Counted from the stretch's first letter, positions 22,535 to 34,338 are shown. The stretch: 64,000 nt of DNA from Talpa occidentalis (GCF_014898055.3 NW_023600993.1:12626714-12690713), one strand, 5' to 3'. The notes: generated by a model from the letters alone, not told the origin. Numbers and translations: made by a program.

Positions 22535-22776
22535 GACATTTAAAAACAAGCTTCTTACATAATTTTAAAATGTTTCTAATGGAATCTATATACCATAGCA
22601 ATTTGATATGTAATCATCCATTAAAAATATACAAGAACAAGCTCTTCTAAAATATTGTCATTTAAACAAGACTTTTATGTAACTTCAAAAAATGTTCCCA
22701 ATGGAATTTCTAGATCATAGCGATTTGATATCATCATCCTTTTAGAAATAGAATAAGTTCTTTTTAAATGTTATAT
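22535..22776. repeat. Diverged tandem duplication, 122-bp period
   Basis: Unit 1 (22535-22656) and unit 2 (22657-about 22776) align along their length: catttaaaaacaagc/catttaaacaaga, ctaatggaatct/ccaatggaattt, catagcaatttgatat/catagcgatttgatat, and the aataagttctt-like end. The copies differ by many substitutions and small gaps, so the duplication is old. Confidence 0.85.
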
Positions 22777-23070
22777 CACTCTTCTCTCTGATTCATGTTT
22801 CCATCCCTTTATCTCTTAGCACTGTAGCCTTATAAAATATACTGTGTCATTTTTTTTATAACAAAAAAATGTATTAAACCCAGAGTCTCTAAGTCTCTAG
22901 TTTTTAAAGCATTTCTTCTGGGATTGAGTCATACAATAATTACTGGTATAAAATCAATGAAAACAACATAAATATATGTTTTGATAATTATTAAACAAAA
23001 TTTATTACTGGGAGTGGCTTTTTTTATGAGATGGATTGTCTCTTTCGCTCTCTCCTTTTTAAAACATTTT
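22777..23070. other. Unique AT-rich sequence
   Basis: No feature recognised. Confidence 0.4.
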
Positions 23071-23361
23071 AGAAATATATATTGGCCTCCCTGGTGGCAC
23101 AAGGGGTTGAGACACAACCTATGAAGCTATCCACAGCCACTGCAGCGCGAGTTCGATCCCTGCCTGGGGAGCTACCCACATGGTGCAGGAGACCTCTCTA
23201 GACTCGCCACTGCTTCCCTCAGCAGTGTATTTCAGTCAGTCTGCCTGTTCTGTTCCCTGCTCTGTCTCTGGTGAATCCTCTCATCCCCTCACACCTCTGG
23301 CCTGTACCCCAGTTCTTGTATGCATAAATAAATCTTAAAAAAAAGAAAAAGAAATACATAT
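23071..23361 (+). repeat. tRNA-derived SINE, subfamily A, plus strand
   Basis: 12-bp TSD with one mismatch: agaaatatatat (23071-23082) and agaaatacatat (23350-23361). The tail is aataaatctt followed by mixed A/G, so the terminator has decayed. Confidence 0.95.
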
Positions 23362-23904
23362 CCATGTTGACTATTATTGCTAAAATAGAATTGTATTCAA
23401 CATGCAGCCTATTTTTCTTTTTTTTTATGCATATAAGTGCTGAGAGATTTTGTTCCTATTTGAGCTGTGGTACTAGAAGTTTTCTCATAGACATGTCATT
23501 TAATTCTTTGAATTCTTTTTAAGCTAAATGCTAAAAATCACTTGCTGATTTTTTTCTCAAAATTATTTTTAAATAGCTCTCAGTGGATGATTTACATCTT
23601 CAATTTGTTGAGAGCAGTGACTCAATATCATTTGACTTGTGAAAATATTTGTAACCAGTTAATAGAGCTAAGTCACTTTCTCAACAATAATACCAATATT
23701 TCAAATTGTTGCTTTGCTTGAGAACCTGGTAGTTTGCACCCTAAGGCAAGACACCATTGTAAGATTTGAATGGAAAGGAGATGGACCTTTGTTCTGTCAA
23801 CTGGGAAGTAGTCCATTGTCAAAAGGGAACCTACAATTTTAACCTCCCTCTTTCTCAGGTAGTTTTTAGGAAAGACAAACATGGACACCGAGGATCTGAG
23901 AACC
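23362..23904. other. Unique AT-rich sequence
   Basis: A 98-codon minus frame (23673-23969) is present without domain support. Confidence 0.4.
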
Positions 23905-24095
23905 GATTCCCTTACAATGACTCGACTCCAAACTCTTGCTACTTGGAGTGTGACATGTGGACCAGCCACCTCGGCATCACCTGAGATCTTGCTGGAAATG
24001 CAGACTCTCAGCTCACAGCTCCAGAACTGCTATTTACAATCTGCATGTAACAGGTTCTGGGGGTGGTTCATAGCACATTAAAGTGTGAGAATCAC
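23905..24095 (+). repeat. MER5-like hAT fossil
   Basis: gtgtgacatgtggaccagcc, cggcatcacctgagatcttg, ctggaaatgcagactctcag and tgtgagaatcactgg follow MER5 to its end. Confidence 0.7.
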
Positions 24096-24954
24096 TGGAC
24101 TTGATCCCGGATCCTCCCCTGCCACCAAAACCTTGTTGTTTCTGTGTTGGCTCTTGTGTGGGCCCTTTCACAGTGTAGGTGATTGTTCAAATACCTCCTG
24201 AGCACATGCTGCTCATGCTTCTGGCATCCATTCTCCAAGAAGTCACTGGTTCAGTTTCCAGCAGACTTTGAGATGGACTGAACGGGGCTTCAGACTCTGC
24301 AAATCATTTAGGACTGCTCAGGGAAAACTAGATTGGTCTCTAAGGAACCGTGGTTAAGTGGTAGCTGTTAGCTCACACTTCCTTCTCACAGCAGTCAGAT
24401 TTGGTAAGAGATCTTTTTTCCTCCCTGGCTGTCACTGGGCCTGTCCCTCTGAATTACTGGATGTTAAGATTAGCAAGAGCTGCCTGTGTCACACAGAGGC
24501 TTCCTCCCAACATCCCCGTGAACCTTGCGACTTTGTTATTAGGAAAGCTACAAATAGAATGATTTTTTGAAAAAGGAAAATAAAAGCCTATTCAAGTAGA
24601 GGGTCAAAAATGATAGCCTCTAGCAAGAAGAAAATGACTTTGATTGTATTTTTGAAATGTTTTTGGCCTTTCCCTGTATTTTTTGCTGTGTTGACAGTCG
24701 TGTCATCCAAGCTTGGTCTAGCCCCTCCACCCTCCCTCCTGGCTCTGCATTTACTTTGTGTATGTGGGATTCCAGATCTGCAAACAAGGGGGCCTGGTGC
24801 CAAAGCCTCCCTCTTGGGTGCAAACATCCAAGAATCAGTGGTGTTTGGTAGCAGAAGAGTGGTCTGTGGGAGGAAGCATTTTCCTGACATTATTTTCACT
24901 TTGCCCCCGCAGCAGTGTGGCCTGTGGTATGCTGGCCTGGGCCAGGACAGGGCA
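24096..24954. other. Unique sequence, no gene supported
   Basis: Open frames of 103, 104 and 159 codons overlap in several frames around 24588-25089. The 159-codon frame begins with a hydrophobic stretch, but part of it reads through a MIR, so it is not called. Confidence 0.4.
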
Positions 24955-25110
24955 GCTCAGAGTTCAAACTCTGCTCCACCTGTCATTACTTGGGCGGCAC
25001 AGGGAGGTTGCCTTAGCTGGCTGGACTTCACTGTTTCTATCTCTAAAATGGCTATCAGCTCACAGCCTGTAGGAGAATTGGGTACCTAGCACATAGATAG
25101 AGAAGTAAAT
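24955..25110 (+). repeat. MIR-like ancient SINE
   Basis: gagttcaaactctgctccac, cattacttgggcggcacagg, cactgtttctatctctaaaa and ttgggtacctagcacatag follow MIR order. Confidence 0.65.
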
Positions 25111-25119
25111 ATTCTACTC

Positions 25120-25390
25120 AAGTGATTTTCTTCATTCCATAACACATGGACAGCGCTTCTTAAAATCACCGATAAAATCATGCAACCTCAGACCAGGGCA
25201 ATTTCTTAAAAATATCTCGATTGCCACGGAAGAAACTGGAGGGGAATGTGATCTGCTCTGATGAGCCAAGTTTCAGACTTTACAATAATGCCCACCTGCT
25301 AATGATGATTTATGACAGCATCGAGGAAGGGACTCTCTTCTGTGAAACTGATTGGTCACAGATCAATACTATGGATTATGAGAACTAAGT
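25120..25390. promoter_or_regulatory. Possible conserved non-coding element (weak)
   Basis: Repeat-free block containing taaaatcatgcaacctcaga, acctgctaatgatgatttat and gaaactgattggtcacagat (homeodomain-like and inverted-CCAAT-like words). Composition alone suggests constraint; no alignment is available. Confidence 0.22.
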
Positions 25391-25504
25391 TGGAACATGG
25401 ATGATAAGAAGAGAGTCACACAATAGTGCAGAAGGAACACAACACTGAAGAGCCCTTATTTGCTGCTTTGAACAGCATTTTGAATTGTGAATGGATGTGT
25501 CAGT

Positions 25505-25700
25505 ATCAGTGATTCTCAAACTATGGTCCCCAATAGGCAGCATCAACATCACCTGGAAGCTTGTTGGAAATGCGAGTTCTCTGGCCCCAGCCCAGACCTA
25601 CTGAATAAGAAACTCTGGGGATGGGACCACCAACCAGCGTCCTAACAAACCTTACATGTGGCTCTGAGAGAGGCACAATAGAGTTTGGAGATGACTGGCT
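25505..25700 (+). repeat. MER5-like hAT fossil
   Basis: One of the clearest old DNA transposon copies here: cagtgattctcaaactatgg, catcacctggaagcttgttg, gcccagacctactgaataag and aactctggggatgggacc. Confidence 0.75.
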
Positions 25701-25968
25701 GGTATCACAACGTACAGGCATCTTTTCCAGTGCTAAGTGAAATGACATCATACCTTAGTTTTTTAATTCCTCACCTCCTTGACACAGACTGAAAATTCCC
25801 AGATATTATTGACTGCTGATTCTTGCAGAAATATGCATGAGCGTAGTCACCAGATACAACTTCCTCTACCACCTTGGGTGGGACTTGTTTAATCATGAAA
25901 CAGTCATAAGGAGAATGATTTTTGAAAATGAATTGAATCTTGCTTCTGTTTTCTAGAAATAACCTTTC

Positions 25969-26019
25969 TTCTGCAGTTACAATGCATTGATAACTTCTGC
26001 AGTTACAATAATTGATAAC
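25969..26019 (+). repeat. Two-copy 26/25-bp tandem duplication
   Basis: ttctgcagttacaat is repeated with the following ttgataac block at 25969-25994 and 25995-26019, differing at the middle (gcat against aat). Confidence 0.9.
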
Positions 26020-26203
26020 AAATTAAACAAATCACTAGGTTGTCATCTCCACACTGTAAAAATCCCACCTCTAGAACATTACAATGAAGCCCTGCATTGT
26101 CTGGAACGTGGCAACATCTGTGATGGCGTTGTGATGATGTCATGATGATAACATTGTGGTGACCCATAGGCAGAGAGTCTAGGCCTTTCCAAGGGTATCA
26201 TCA

Positions 26204-26262
26204 CTCTGTCTTACCTACTGTTCTGTCTTAACTACTCCTATCAGCCTCTGTCTTACCTACTG
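26204..26262 (+). repeat. Degenerate ctctgtcttacctactg repeat
   Basis: The 17-mer occurs exactly at 26204-26220 and 26246-26262, with a related ttctgtcttaactact between them (26221-26236). Confidence 0.85.
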
Positions 26263-27139
26263 CTTATTCTGAGTTTCCTGGTCTGTGGTTTAAAATCAGG
26301 GAGAAAGCCACAGTTTAAAGACCTGTGCCATATTCTCTCCCTCGTATTCATATTCTCTGTTGTCATTGGGTGTTCATGGATCTGCCTCCTTCCCCACATG
26401 GCGGCTCCTCAGCGGTGACAGTCATCTGTTCAGTTCTACAAGGGGAATGAACTTGACTGAGACGGAGCCTAGTGAGGCTGAGAGACTCATGCGAGGCTGT
26501 GGAATGAACTCTGAGTGCCCGTGGCTGTTCTCTCTTGCTCTCTTTGCCACACCATCCCTATTTATGGTGTGGGTATTGGTTATTACTTGTTTTGTTTCCA
26601 TTGGCATTCTCTAGAGACTTTGCAAATGATTGACTGTATTCACCCCCCAAACCCTGCAGAAATCAGACTTTGTAAATACAGGGAAAGACGGGAGATTCAC
26701 TGCTCACAGCTTCTTAATGAGGACAACGCCAACATGTTATTTTCAACATTCAATTCCCAAGTTTGAATAATTCATGGGGGGAAAAATCTGTTGAACTAGG
26801 AGTGACTGGGCTATTTTAATGAAAGTGGATATTTGGAATGTTTGAGCTGCAGATTACATGAGGGAGTGCAGGGCAGGGAGAGAAAGTGACCAGGCAGCAC
26901 ACCGTGGCGTAGTGCACTCAGGTCTTCTCTGACCAGCACGGTTGTTGTCCAAGGTCACGTCGTGGCTAGGGGTCAGTTTAAAACCAGAGCTCAGAGCTGG
27001 GCAGCACAGGCCCAGCTCTTCCTTCTGAGCCATAGGCTGCCTCAAGATCCCAGAGGAGGCCCAGGCCAAAGGGCCTTCCCACTTGCTTTGCCAAGCTGCA
27101 GAGAGCACAAAGGGATTTCCTTTTCCATCTTCATTCTAG
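26263..27139. other. Unique sequence
   Basis: No gene or named repeat recognised; frames up to 84 codons only. Confidence 0.4.
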
Positions 27140-27310
27140 CCTAATTGGTCTTAGCTCTGGCTGTACATTAGAGCCTCCTGGGTAGGTAAGTAAAACTCTG
27201 GATGCTCAGAAACCACCCCAGACCAATTATTCAGTGTCTGGAGCTGGGGTCAAGGCCTCCTTTTAAAGCTGCCTCGGTGATTCCAACTTGGAATAACCAT
27301 GTTCAGGGAG
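27140..27310 (+). repeat. MER5-like hAT fossil (weak)
   Basis: ctggctgtacattagagcct, ctggatgctcagaaaccacc and aagctgcctcggtgattcca resemble the antisense half of MER5. Confidence 0.45.
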
Positions 27311-27499
27311 CATTGGGTCTAGTCCTTCTCCCTCTTATTTCTCCCATCATCTTGAAGGTCAGAACTCTTATTCCTTCTGCTTTGCTTTTGCTGGTCCTTG
27401 GGTTTTAACATTGGAATCACAGTTAGATCCAGATTACTGCCAATATTGGCCATTTAAGACATTAGCCAGAAATGTAACCTGGCTGTCTCCTCCTCATCT

Positions 27500-27502
<3 letters not shown>

Positions 27503-27541
<39 letters not shown>
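27503..27541 (+). repeat. TC dinucleotide microsatellite
   Basis: Perfect (TC)n, about 19 units. It creates a Leu/Ser run in the 148-codon plus-strand frame and an Arg/Glu run in the 148-codon minus-strand frame; neither is a gene. Confidence 0.97.
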
Positions 27542-27544
<3 letters not shown>

Positions 27545-29649
27545 GGCTGCATCTCCCAGCCTATACAAGGTCCCCCCCAAGGATCTCATTTTCCCAGGAG
27601 GGGCTACTATTTGTGGCCCTTCCCTGCCCTTGCCTCTCCCTTCAAAGCCTCCCACCCCCTGGGCTTTAGCCCTTGGTCCCTGCGAGTCTGGACTAGAAGC
27701 CTGGGAGCCCAGGCCGCAGGGAAAGCTGCAGGAAGGGCTGCCCCTGTGCTTATCAGCCCCGGAGGGAACAGTTCTTGCAGCAGCTCCTCTTTCTTCTTGC
27801 TGGAGAAGTGTGTGGGTGTGCAGCAGGCATTTGCTAGGGAATGTCAGCAAAAAATAAAACTTTTCAAGCTTCAGTTCTATAGACAGATTGAGAGGCCTCC
27901 CAGCAGTGCAGCACTGCCGAATCTGGCTCCATCCACCCACTAACCCCCCAAGAAGTAATAAGTCGATGTAGATGTGTTTTGATTTGTTAACAGTGGGCTG
28001 GTATGGGAGTCTAAATCATAAGGGTGAGACTTAAAGATAAACCAATCAACAAGTCAATGTTGAATACTCCCTGCATGCAGGGCACTGCACTAGGCACTGA
28101 CAAAAATCCAGGTTGGGGGGGGGGCGGGTCACCTCTGCTAAAGGTAACTTGTGGCCACTGGAAGTTACTTCATGGGCACTGGAAGGTTCTCAGGGAGGCA
28201 GTAACCAGTTTGAAATTCAAGAAGGGCACACTCCTCAAATTCTGTTCCTGATTGGGCAAAAATAACCTTAGAGAGGGTAAGGGTAGGGCAAGATGGCAAC
28301 TGAGTATTTAGCTCTTAGAATTTAAAGTCCAAGAACTATTTGCAGCCAATTCTCACACATCATATTGCAGCCTCAATGGTGTTTTCATATTGGCAATTGG
28401 CCCCCAAAACACTCTTCTAGACAGCTACTGCTATTTTCCCACCTGTCTCTATCTCTGTGTGTCTCTTTGTTGTTTTCTGACACCCACACTTTATCTCCTT
28501 TGCTCTCCCTTTGATACATCTTTTTCATGATTAAGTAAAGAAATAAACCCAAAGTCTGCCTTTTATCAAAGGATTAACGGATATTATTGATAGAAATAAT
28601 CAACATGAAGTTAAGATTAGCAATAGCTAGAACCACATACAGGGAAAAAAAATGGTTGCTTGATTAAGAATCACCTGAAGAATAAAAAATCTTGATGAAA
28701 TGCAGATGTCCAAATTTCATTGGGAAAAATTGGATTTCATAGAAATAATGGCCATAAAATGAAATGCACAAAGGCAGATGTTATAATTGGTAAAAATCGA
28801 CATCGATAAAAATCTGACAGTGAATCAAATTTTGTCGTAAAATTCAAACAAAGAAGAATTGATGCCAAAGAAAATAATTCCAATAAATGATAATAAAATT
28901 GGCAAAAACTAGAAGCTAATTGTGCTCGAGGGAAAATTATTGATCCATGAACTTCACTACTCAATGACACTTGTTCTAGAAATTACTCTCTTGATGGGAA
29001 TCTATCCATAGTGGCATAATTCTGATGAAAATGTTTTTGGTCAAACTTTCCAGTCAATAAAAATATGATGACCCCACAGAGATGACCTAAAGGCAGAAGA
29101 GGCGGCAAAATGGAAACTAAATCACAACTCCAGGGCTCTCCTGGGAATCTGTATTTATAAGAGAATGTTCCACCTTTTGAAGTTTAATAAATCACCTATT
29201 CAGAAGTGTTTTGGAGTTAATTAGAAAAATTTGAATAATTATTATTATGGTACTTGGAGAGTCATTATATTACTTTCTTCCTCTGCAGAATATGTTGAAA
29301 ATATCCAAATAATTTTAAGAAATGGACAAGGACAATTGTACAGGTGATTTTGATGCACATGAAAATAATAATTACTGAGGAAGGGTTTCCCATAACCTCG
29401 TGTTTTAACCTGGCCTGGAATAAATGTGTTACTAACATATTTATAAACAAAATTTTAACCGAACATAATAAGGCAGTAGGGGAAGGAATACAAATGCCAA
29501 CTGCAGGCAGTGGAACAGTAGGCAAGGGTGAGCTGGCAGGGAAGAAGAAACTCACATTGGCAGAGTGCATACCAGGAATTTGGGAAACATCAGTTTCAGA
29601 TACTCACACAGGTCTGGGAAGTAGACTTTAAAAATCTTAACCTTTAAAA
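27542..29649. other. Long unique stretch
   Basis: A 9-10-base G run lies near 28117, and a weak MER5-like word pair (gattaagaatcacctgaag, tgatgaaatgcagatgtcc) near 28660-28712. No gene is supported. Confidence 0.4.
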
Positions 29650-29775
29650 AAAGTGTTAATTAATATGAAGACGCTAAGACTCAGGGAGGATGAGTAAATC
29701 CCCAAGAGCTCACACTGGGTAGTGGCTGAGCTGGAGTTGGGATTGCATCTGTCTGCTTCCAGAACTTGCCTTCTC
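29650..29775 (-). repeat. MIR-like ancient SINE, antisense
   Basis: agacgctaagactcagggag, gatgagtaaatccccaagag, ctcacactgggtagtggctg and gagttgggattgcatctgtc are the reverse of the MIR order. Confidence 0.65.
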
Positions 29776-29839
29776 ATGCCCCCACCCCCCAACTCCTCCC
29801 CAGATGTTGCCAAATGCCAGCGCATAAGGGGCAGAGGCA

Positions 29840-30250
29840 TTCTGAGGTTGCATCATGGAGAGGTCAGTAAAGTCTAACAAAGGAGTTGGGTGAAGAGGCA
29901 GATCCTAGAGGTCAAATAAAGGGTGTGAGAAGATCCCCAGAGTGGGCACGGACTGGCAGGAAACAGAAACTTTGTAGCAGAGAGAGAATGGAAGTGAGAA
30001 AGAGGAGCCACTGTGGGCTCCTCCTGTGGTGAGGTCAGGATTGGGGTATGGGCTTCCAAGGACTTAGACATGGCTGGTAAAAATGACATCTGGGGAATGA
30101 TGCTTCAATCAATAGGCAAAGAAGTCAGGAGAAAGTTATTTGGGGTCGGGAGGGGAGAAAGGGATAAATGTCATTTTAAACATGTAGGAATTGAATTGAC
30201 GTGGAACATCCTAGTGGAGAGGCCCAGATGGCGGTTGGGCTGGCAGAATT
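29840..30250 (+). repeat. Ancient dispersed repeat, family not assigned (weak)
   Basis: Texture and blocks such as gaattgacgtggaacatcct and agtggagaggcccagatggc resemble the same old family as 2290-3115. Low certainty. Confidence 0.35.
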
Positions 30251-30369
30251 TTAGATTAGAAAAATCATCTGGTCTACCCCTTCATTCATATTCAAGAACT
30301 ACACATCCAGGAAGTAACCAGTGAGTGCTTTGAGAATACAAAGAAGAGTTGACTCTTCAAGTCTAACTT

Positions 30370-31045
30370 ACACTGTGGTGCAAAATGCAGTCATTTATTC
30401 TTTGCACAGCTACTCTATTCCACGCACTGTTCTAGATGTTGGGGAGGCATGAGTCCTGGATACAGATACATTGCCTGGATTATTAGAAAGGCCTTCAAAA
30501 TTGGTTTTCCTGTTTCCACCCTGGCATCTCCTCTACTCTCCCTCCTCAGTTGCTATGTTATAGGGAACAACTGAAACCCCCTAGACTGTGCTGTGCAAAG
30601 CACATCTTGTGTGTCTGTATGTGGGGACCGTGAGACAGTGATCCTTCTATAAGTCAGATCAAGTAATTCCTTTACTCAAAACTCTCCAGGAGCTCTTGCC
30701 TCTCTTCCCTGGACACATAAGCCATACTCTAGTCTTAGCTCCTTTGCCCAGGCTCTTCCTTCCACCTAGAAGGCTGTTGTGCAAGAAATCCATCCAAATC
30801 TCCTTCAAGGCTTTTCTCAAGTGTTATCATTCAACATGGCCTTCCTTGACTTCTGCTGTAAATTGCAACCACCTCCCTCCATCTTTTCCCCACTACAGTC
30901 CTAATCTCCTAAGTCTCTTCTTTTTAACAGTATTTATTTTTCTTTTTCATTTTTCTGTCTCCCTTCCTAGGAATAGATAAGGACAGGAATCTTTATCCCA
31001 CTTGCTCACTATTGTAACTTAAAGAAGGTGCTCAATGAATGAATT
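30370..31045 (+). repeat. L2 LINE 3' region
   Basis: In order: ttcctttactcaaaactctc, cagctcctttgcccaggctctt-like text, cttccacctagaaggctgtt, caaggcttttctcaagtgtt, ggccttccttgacttctgct and gtgctcaatgaatgaattc. This is a long but decayed L2 3' end; the first 100 bp are less certain. The 94-codon frame within it is not a gene. Confidence 0.7.
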
Positions 31046-31214
31046 CATTGTTTTGGGAATGAATTAGAGAATCACTGGGCAACTAATCGAATAAAAACTT
31101 GGACAAAGTGCTGAAGAATGAAAAAGAAGTTCTAATTCAAGTTACCTGAGAGTGTCAGAGAAGGCTTCACAGAAGAGGTGACCATTGAGCTGAATCTTGA
31201 TAGAGGAGGTGGGT

Positions 31215-31695
31215 CAAGGCTGATGTGATGGGCTGGGTAATGGCCTTAAAGCTATCCAGATCCTAATCTCAGAAGCCTGTTATCTTACTTGACAAAAGAG
31301 ACTTACAAATGTGAATAGTTATCTTAAGATGGGGGGAGTCCACCATCCATGTTGACCCTAGATGCAATAGGTGTCTTCCTAGGAAGGAGACAGAAGTAGA
31401 TTTAGCAGCAGCAGAATCAGGATGACAATGAAGCAGGATGCTTTGCTGCTGGCTTTGAAGATAGGAAAGAGCCACACATCAAGGAATACAAAGAATGCAG
31501 CTCTGTGGGTGGAAAAAATAAGGAAACAGATTCTTCTTGAGAACTTTCTGAGAGAGCATGGTTCTGCAGACACCTTGATTTTGGTTTAGTGAAGTGGATC
31601 TCCAACTTCTGATCTCCTCCAGGCCTATCAGAGAATAAATGTGTGTTTTTTTAAGCCACACATAGTTTGTTGCAGCAGCCCTAGGAAATTAGCCC
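31215..31695 (+). repeat. MLT1-like MaLR LTR
   Basis: cctaatctcagaagcctgtt, gacaaaagagacttacaaat, gttatcttaagatgggggg, catcaaggaatacaaagaat, ccttgattttggtttagtga, ctccaacttctgatctcctc and agagaataaatgtgtgtttt run in MLT1 order. Confidence 0.78.
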
Positions 31696-32934
31696 AGCAG
31701 GAAAGAGCATCCTAGTTCGTGAATCATGTCATGAAAGTGGCAGCATGTTCAAGAATCCCCTGAGAAGTTTAATGTATTTGGGTTGGGCAACAGGGGATGG
31801 AGGAAGCTGGGGTTGGAGAGGTAGTAGGGGCCAAATTGTGAAGGGCCCTTCAGGTCGTGCAGAAGAGTTGGGTGGTGTTGTGTTGGGGTAGGGAAGCGCA
31901 GTGCGTGCTGTTTTGTGCTGCTCAAATCCCATCAGGTCGAGGCCTTCTTTTCTCGGCTTCAGGAAGGGCTGCTGGCACAAAACCATTACTCTTGGCCTTT
32001 TCCCACTCTCTTTTCTGAAGTGAGTTCCCTTACCCAAGTTATTTTCAGCTTCCTGGGGCAGCCCACTTCCAGTGACTTGTCTACACAAGCGTATAAAGGC
32101 TCTTTTCTCACCCAAATTCAGAACTCTGAAGGGCCATCCCAGCATTCCCATGGGATTAGCTGAGTCCATGCTGTGATGACTTGTCCATGTGTCCAATCCT
32201 GCCCCCTTCCTGTCCTTCCACAGGTGTTGATCGCAAGAGCCCTTCCTAATAGACATCCCATATGCTAGTCTCTATCTCCTTCTGCTTCCCTGGGAATTCC
32301 ACCTGCCAATGTAGGCTAAGGGGTCTTGCAGCAAGAGGAAGTAAAGTAAAATTGGTTTGTGTAGGGGGGGGTGATAACTCAGATCAGAGTGAGGATGGGC
32401 TAGGTAGGGGTGAGACTAATTAGATAATTGGTGCAAAATTTCAAATGAGAAATGAAGAAGTCCTGGCAAGGGAAGAGAACAAGGAACTCTATGTATGGCC
32501 ACTGAGTTTTCCATAAACAATATCACAGAGAGTAGATCATTATCCCATAGGAACCTAGTCCATGACATGAACTTGAAGTCCTTCCTTATGGTGACCCAAG
32601 TTGTTGCATTTTTGATCCTCATTTCTAATTGGATTTTGTGGAAGTTTGCTTTCAAAAATTTGTTCTCTGTTTCCCTAGTCAAAATTGTTTGGGACATGCA
32701 GATTTGATCAACCATTCTTCCTGGAACAAGAAGCCAATTGTCCTGGGAAGCCTACACTGGGGACTATTCACTCAACTTCCCCTTGAATGCCTCCAGTGCC
32801 AGGGAGCTCATCTACTTGCAAGGCAATGGATTCTCACTGTTAGCAGAGATCTATTAAGCCTGAAACTGCTCATACCTTTCACTCAATTCTAGTTCTAACT
32901 GAGACATGTCATCAGCATGGAACATAGAATTTAG
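31696..32934. other. Unique sequence, no gene supported
   Basis: The 175-codon minus frame (31729-32256) has no domain. The part near 31790-31870 (ccaaattgtgaagggccctt) resembles the unassigned old family at 2290-3115. Confidence 0.4.
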
Positions 32935-33125
32935 TGGGTTTCAGAGAGTCAAACAGAACTGGGTTCAAATTCAGACTCTGCTCTTTACAGTGGCCTCGGG
33001 CAATTTATCTCAGTTTGCTCAATAAATGGGGATAAACATACAATCTACCATATGAGGTTGTTTTGAAAAAATGTTTAATGAATAATGTGTGGCACATGGC
33101 AAATGTTTAATAAATGATAGATACT
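32935..33125 (+). repeat. MIR-like ancient SINE
   Basis: actgggttcaaattcagact, ctgctctttacagtggcctc, gggcaatttatctcagtttg, aataaatggggataaacata and gtgtggcacatggcaaatg follow the whole MIR. This is the best preserved MIR in the window. Confidence 0.8.
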
Positions 33126-34338
33126 ATTGAATGTCAGATTGGATAGATCTCTTCAGAAAGCACTACATTACGATATGTGCCCTTCTCAGCGGTGGGGGTA
33201 GGATTGATAGAGAAACAGAGACAGAGAGAGAATTCTGTCTCTCCATTAAGTCATGACCAGATATGCACCTGATATTTGGAATTAAATGTGTGTCAGTTCT
33301 GCGATGATGTGTGGACTCTCATTCAGCACAGGCAGAGGGGATAATGAGGTGTCTTCTAGGGTTTATTTCTGCCTACTTAGAAGGAGAAAGAATTTGCTTT
33401 CCATTTACCAAACAGCAGGCCTGCATAATAACAAGGGATTGATTTTCTTGGCATTCCATTAGCTCCTGTCTTTAAAGAGAGCATAATGCACTCCAGTGGC
33501 GACATGAATCGCATCATCCAGGAGCTGGCAAAGGATAGGAAATCAGGCTAGAGTTGTAGTTTTCAAAGTGAAGAATTCTACCCTTTTCTACTTTTGCCAT
33601 CTATGTGGCTTTTTAAAAAAAATTCTTGAAAGTCTGGCAATTTATATCCATATCACTGATTCAGGAACATGTTTCATAACCAGCTTAGTGGCTGACCCAG
33701 TTAAATAATGATGAGTGGTTTTTCACAAACCTAAACTTTTTCTCACAAAAGAACCCAGTAGGAGGAGCTGCAGGATGGTGGTGGAGGGTGACGTCATTAG
33801 TAATGATGTCAAAACCCTTGTGATTGACGGTGCTAACCCCCAGCTGTCACACCTTCTCGGTCACACCACTGGTGGCAGAGAAAGAAGCATTCAGTTAATC
33901 CATGGTTGTTTTGTCTACCTGGCTCCGCACAAGAGAAGGCTAGAAACTGAGAGAAGAAAAGGCTGCTTTCCTGAGAAGTACGCGATTTTCCTCCCTCTTT
34001 GAAGAAAGGTTCGTTATGAGAGTTTTTTTGCAGCCCATATGATATAACCAGTATCTTAGCAAATGTTGACAGACTGAGGGAGAGGTAGTCCTGATTTCTT
34101 GGGTGCAAATATCCTCTTGGCAGCCTAACTCCAGTCACCAAGATGAGGTCACTAAGAAGGGTGCTGGGCAGTACGTGGCTCACCACTCTCTTCTATGGCG
34201 TTCCTACTGCCCAGGTATGACAGACGGAAATCAGCTCAGGAGGACAGGAATTAATAAACTGTAGTGAAATCATTGGGAAGTGGAGCATTTTGAGTATTTA
34301 CTATCTTTGTTTTTCAGTTTAATTTATTATGAAATATA
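33126..34338. other. Unique sequence with CRE-like palindrome
   Basis: No repeat recognised. The 95- and 117-codon frames overlap on opposite strands and lack domains. The palindrome at 33789-33811 is listed separately. Confidence 0.4.
33789..33811. promoter_or_regulatory. Near-perfect palindrome with two CRE/ATF half-sites
   Basis: The left arm is tgacgtcatta (33789-33799), the centre is g, and the right arm is taatgatgtca (33801-33811). The arms are complementary except for one G/A difference, which fits CpG decay of a second TGACGTCA. The left arm contains a full 8-base CRE, TGACGTCA, and ATTA homeodomain-like words lie next to the centre. Confidence 0.5.

Noticed and set aside
27411..27940. 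148-codon frames on both strands with Leu/Ser or Arg/Glu runs
   Set aside because: Both are opened by the TC microsatellite.
31729..32256. 175-codon minus-strand frame
   Set aside because: No domain, and part of it lies in sequence resembling an old dispersed repeat.
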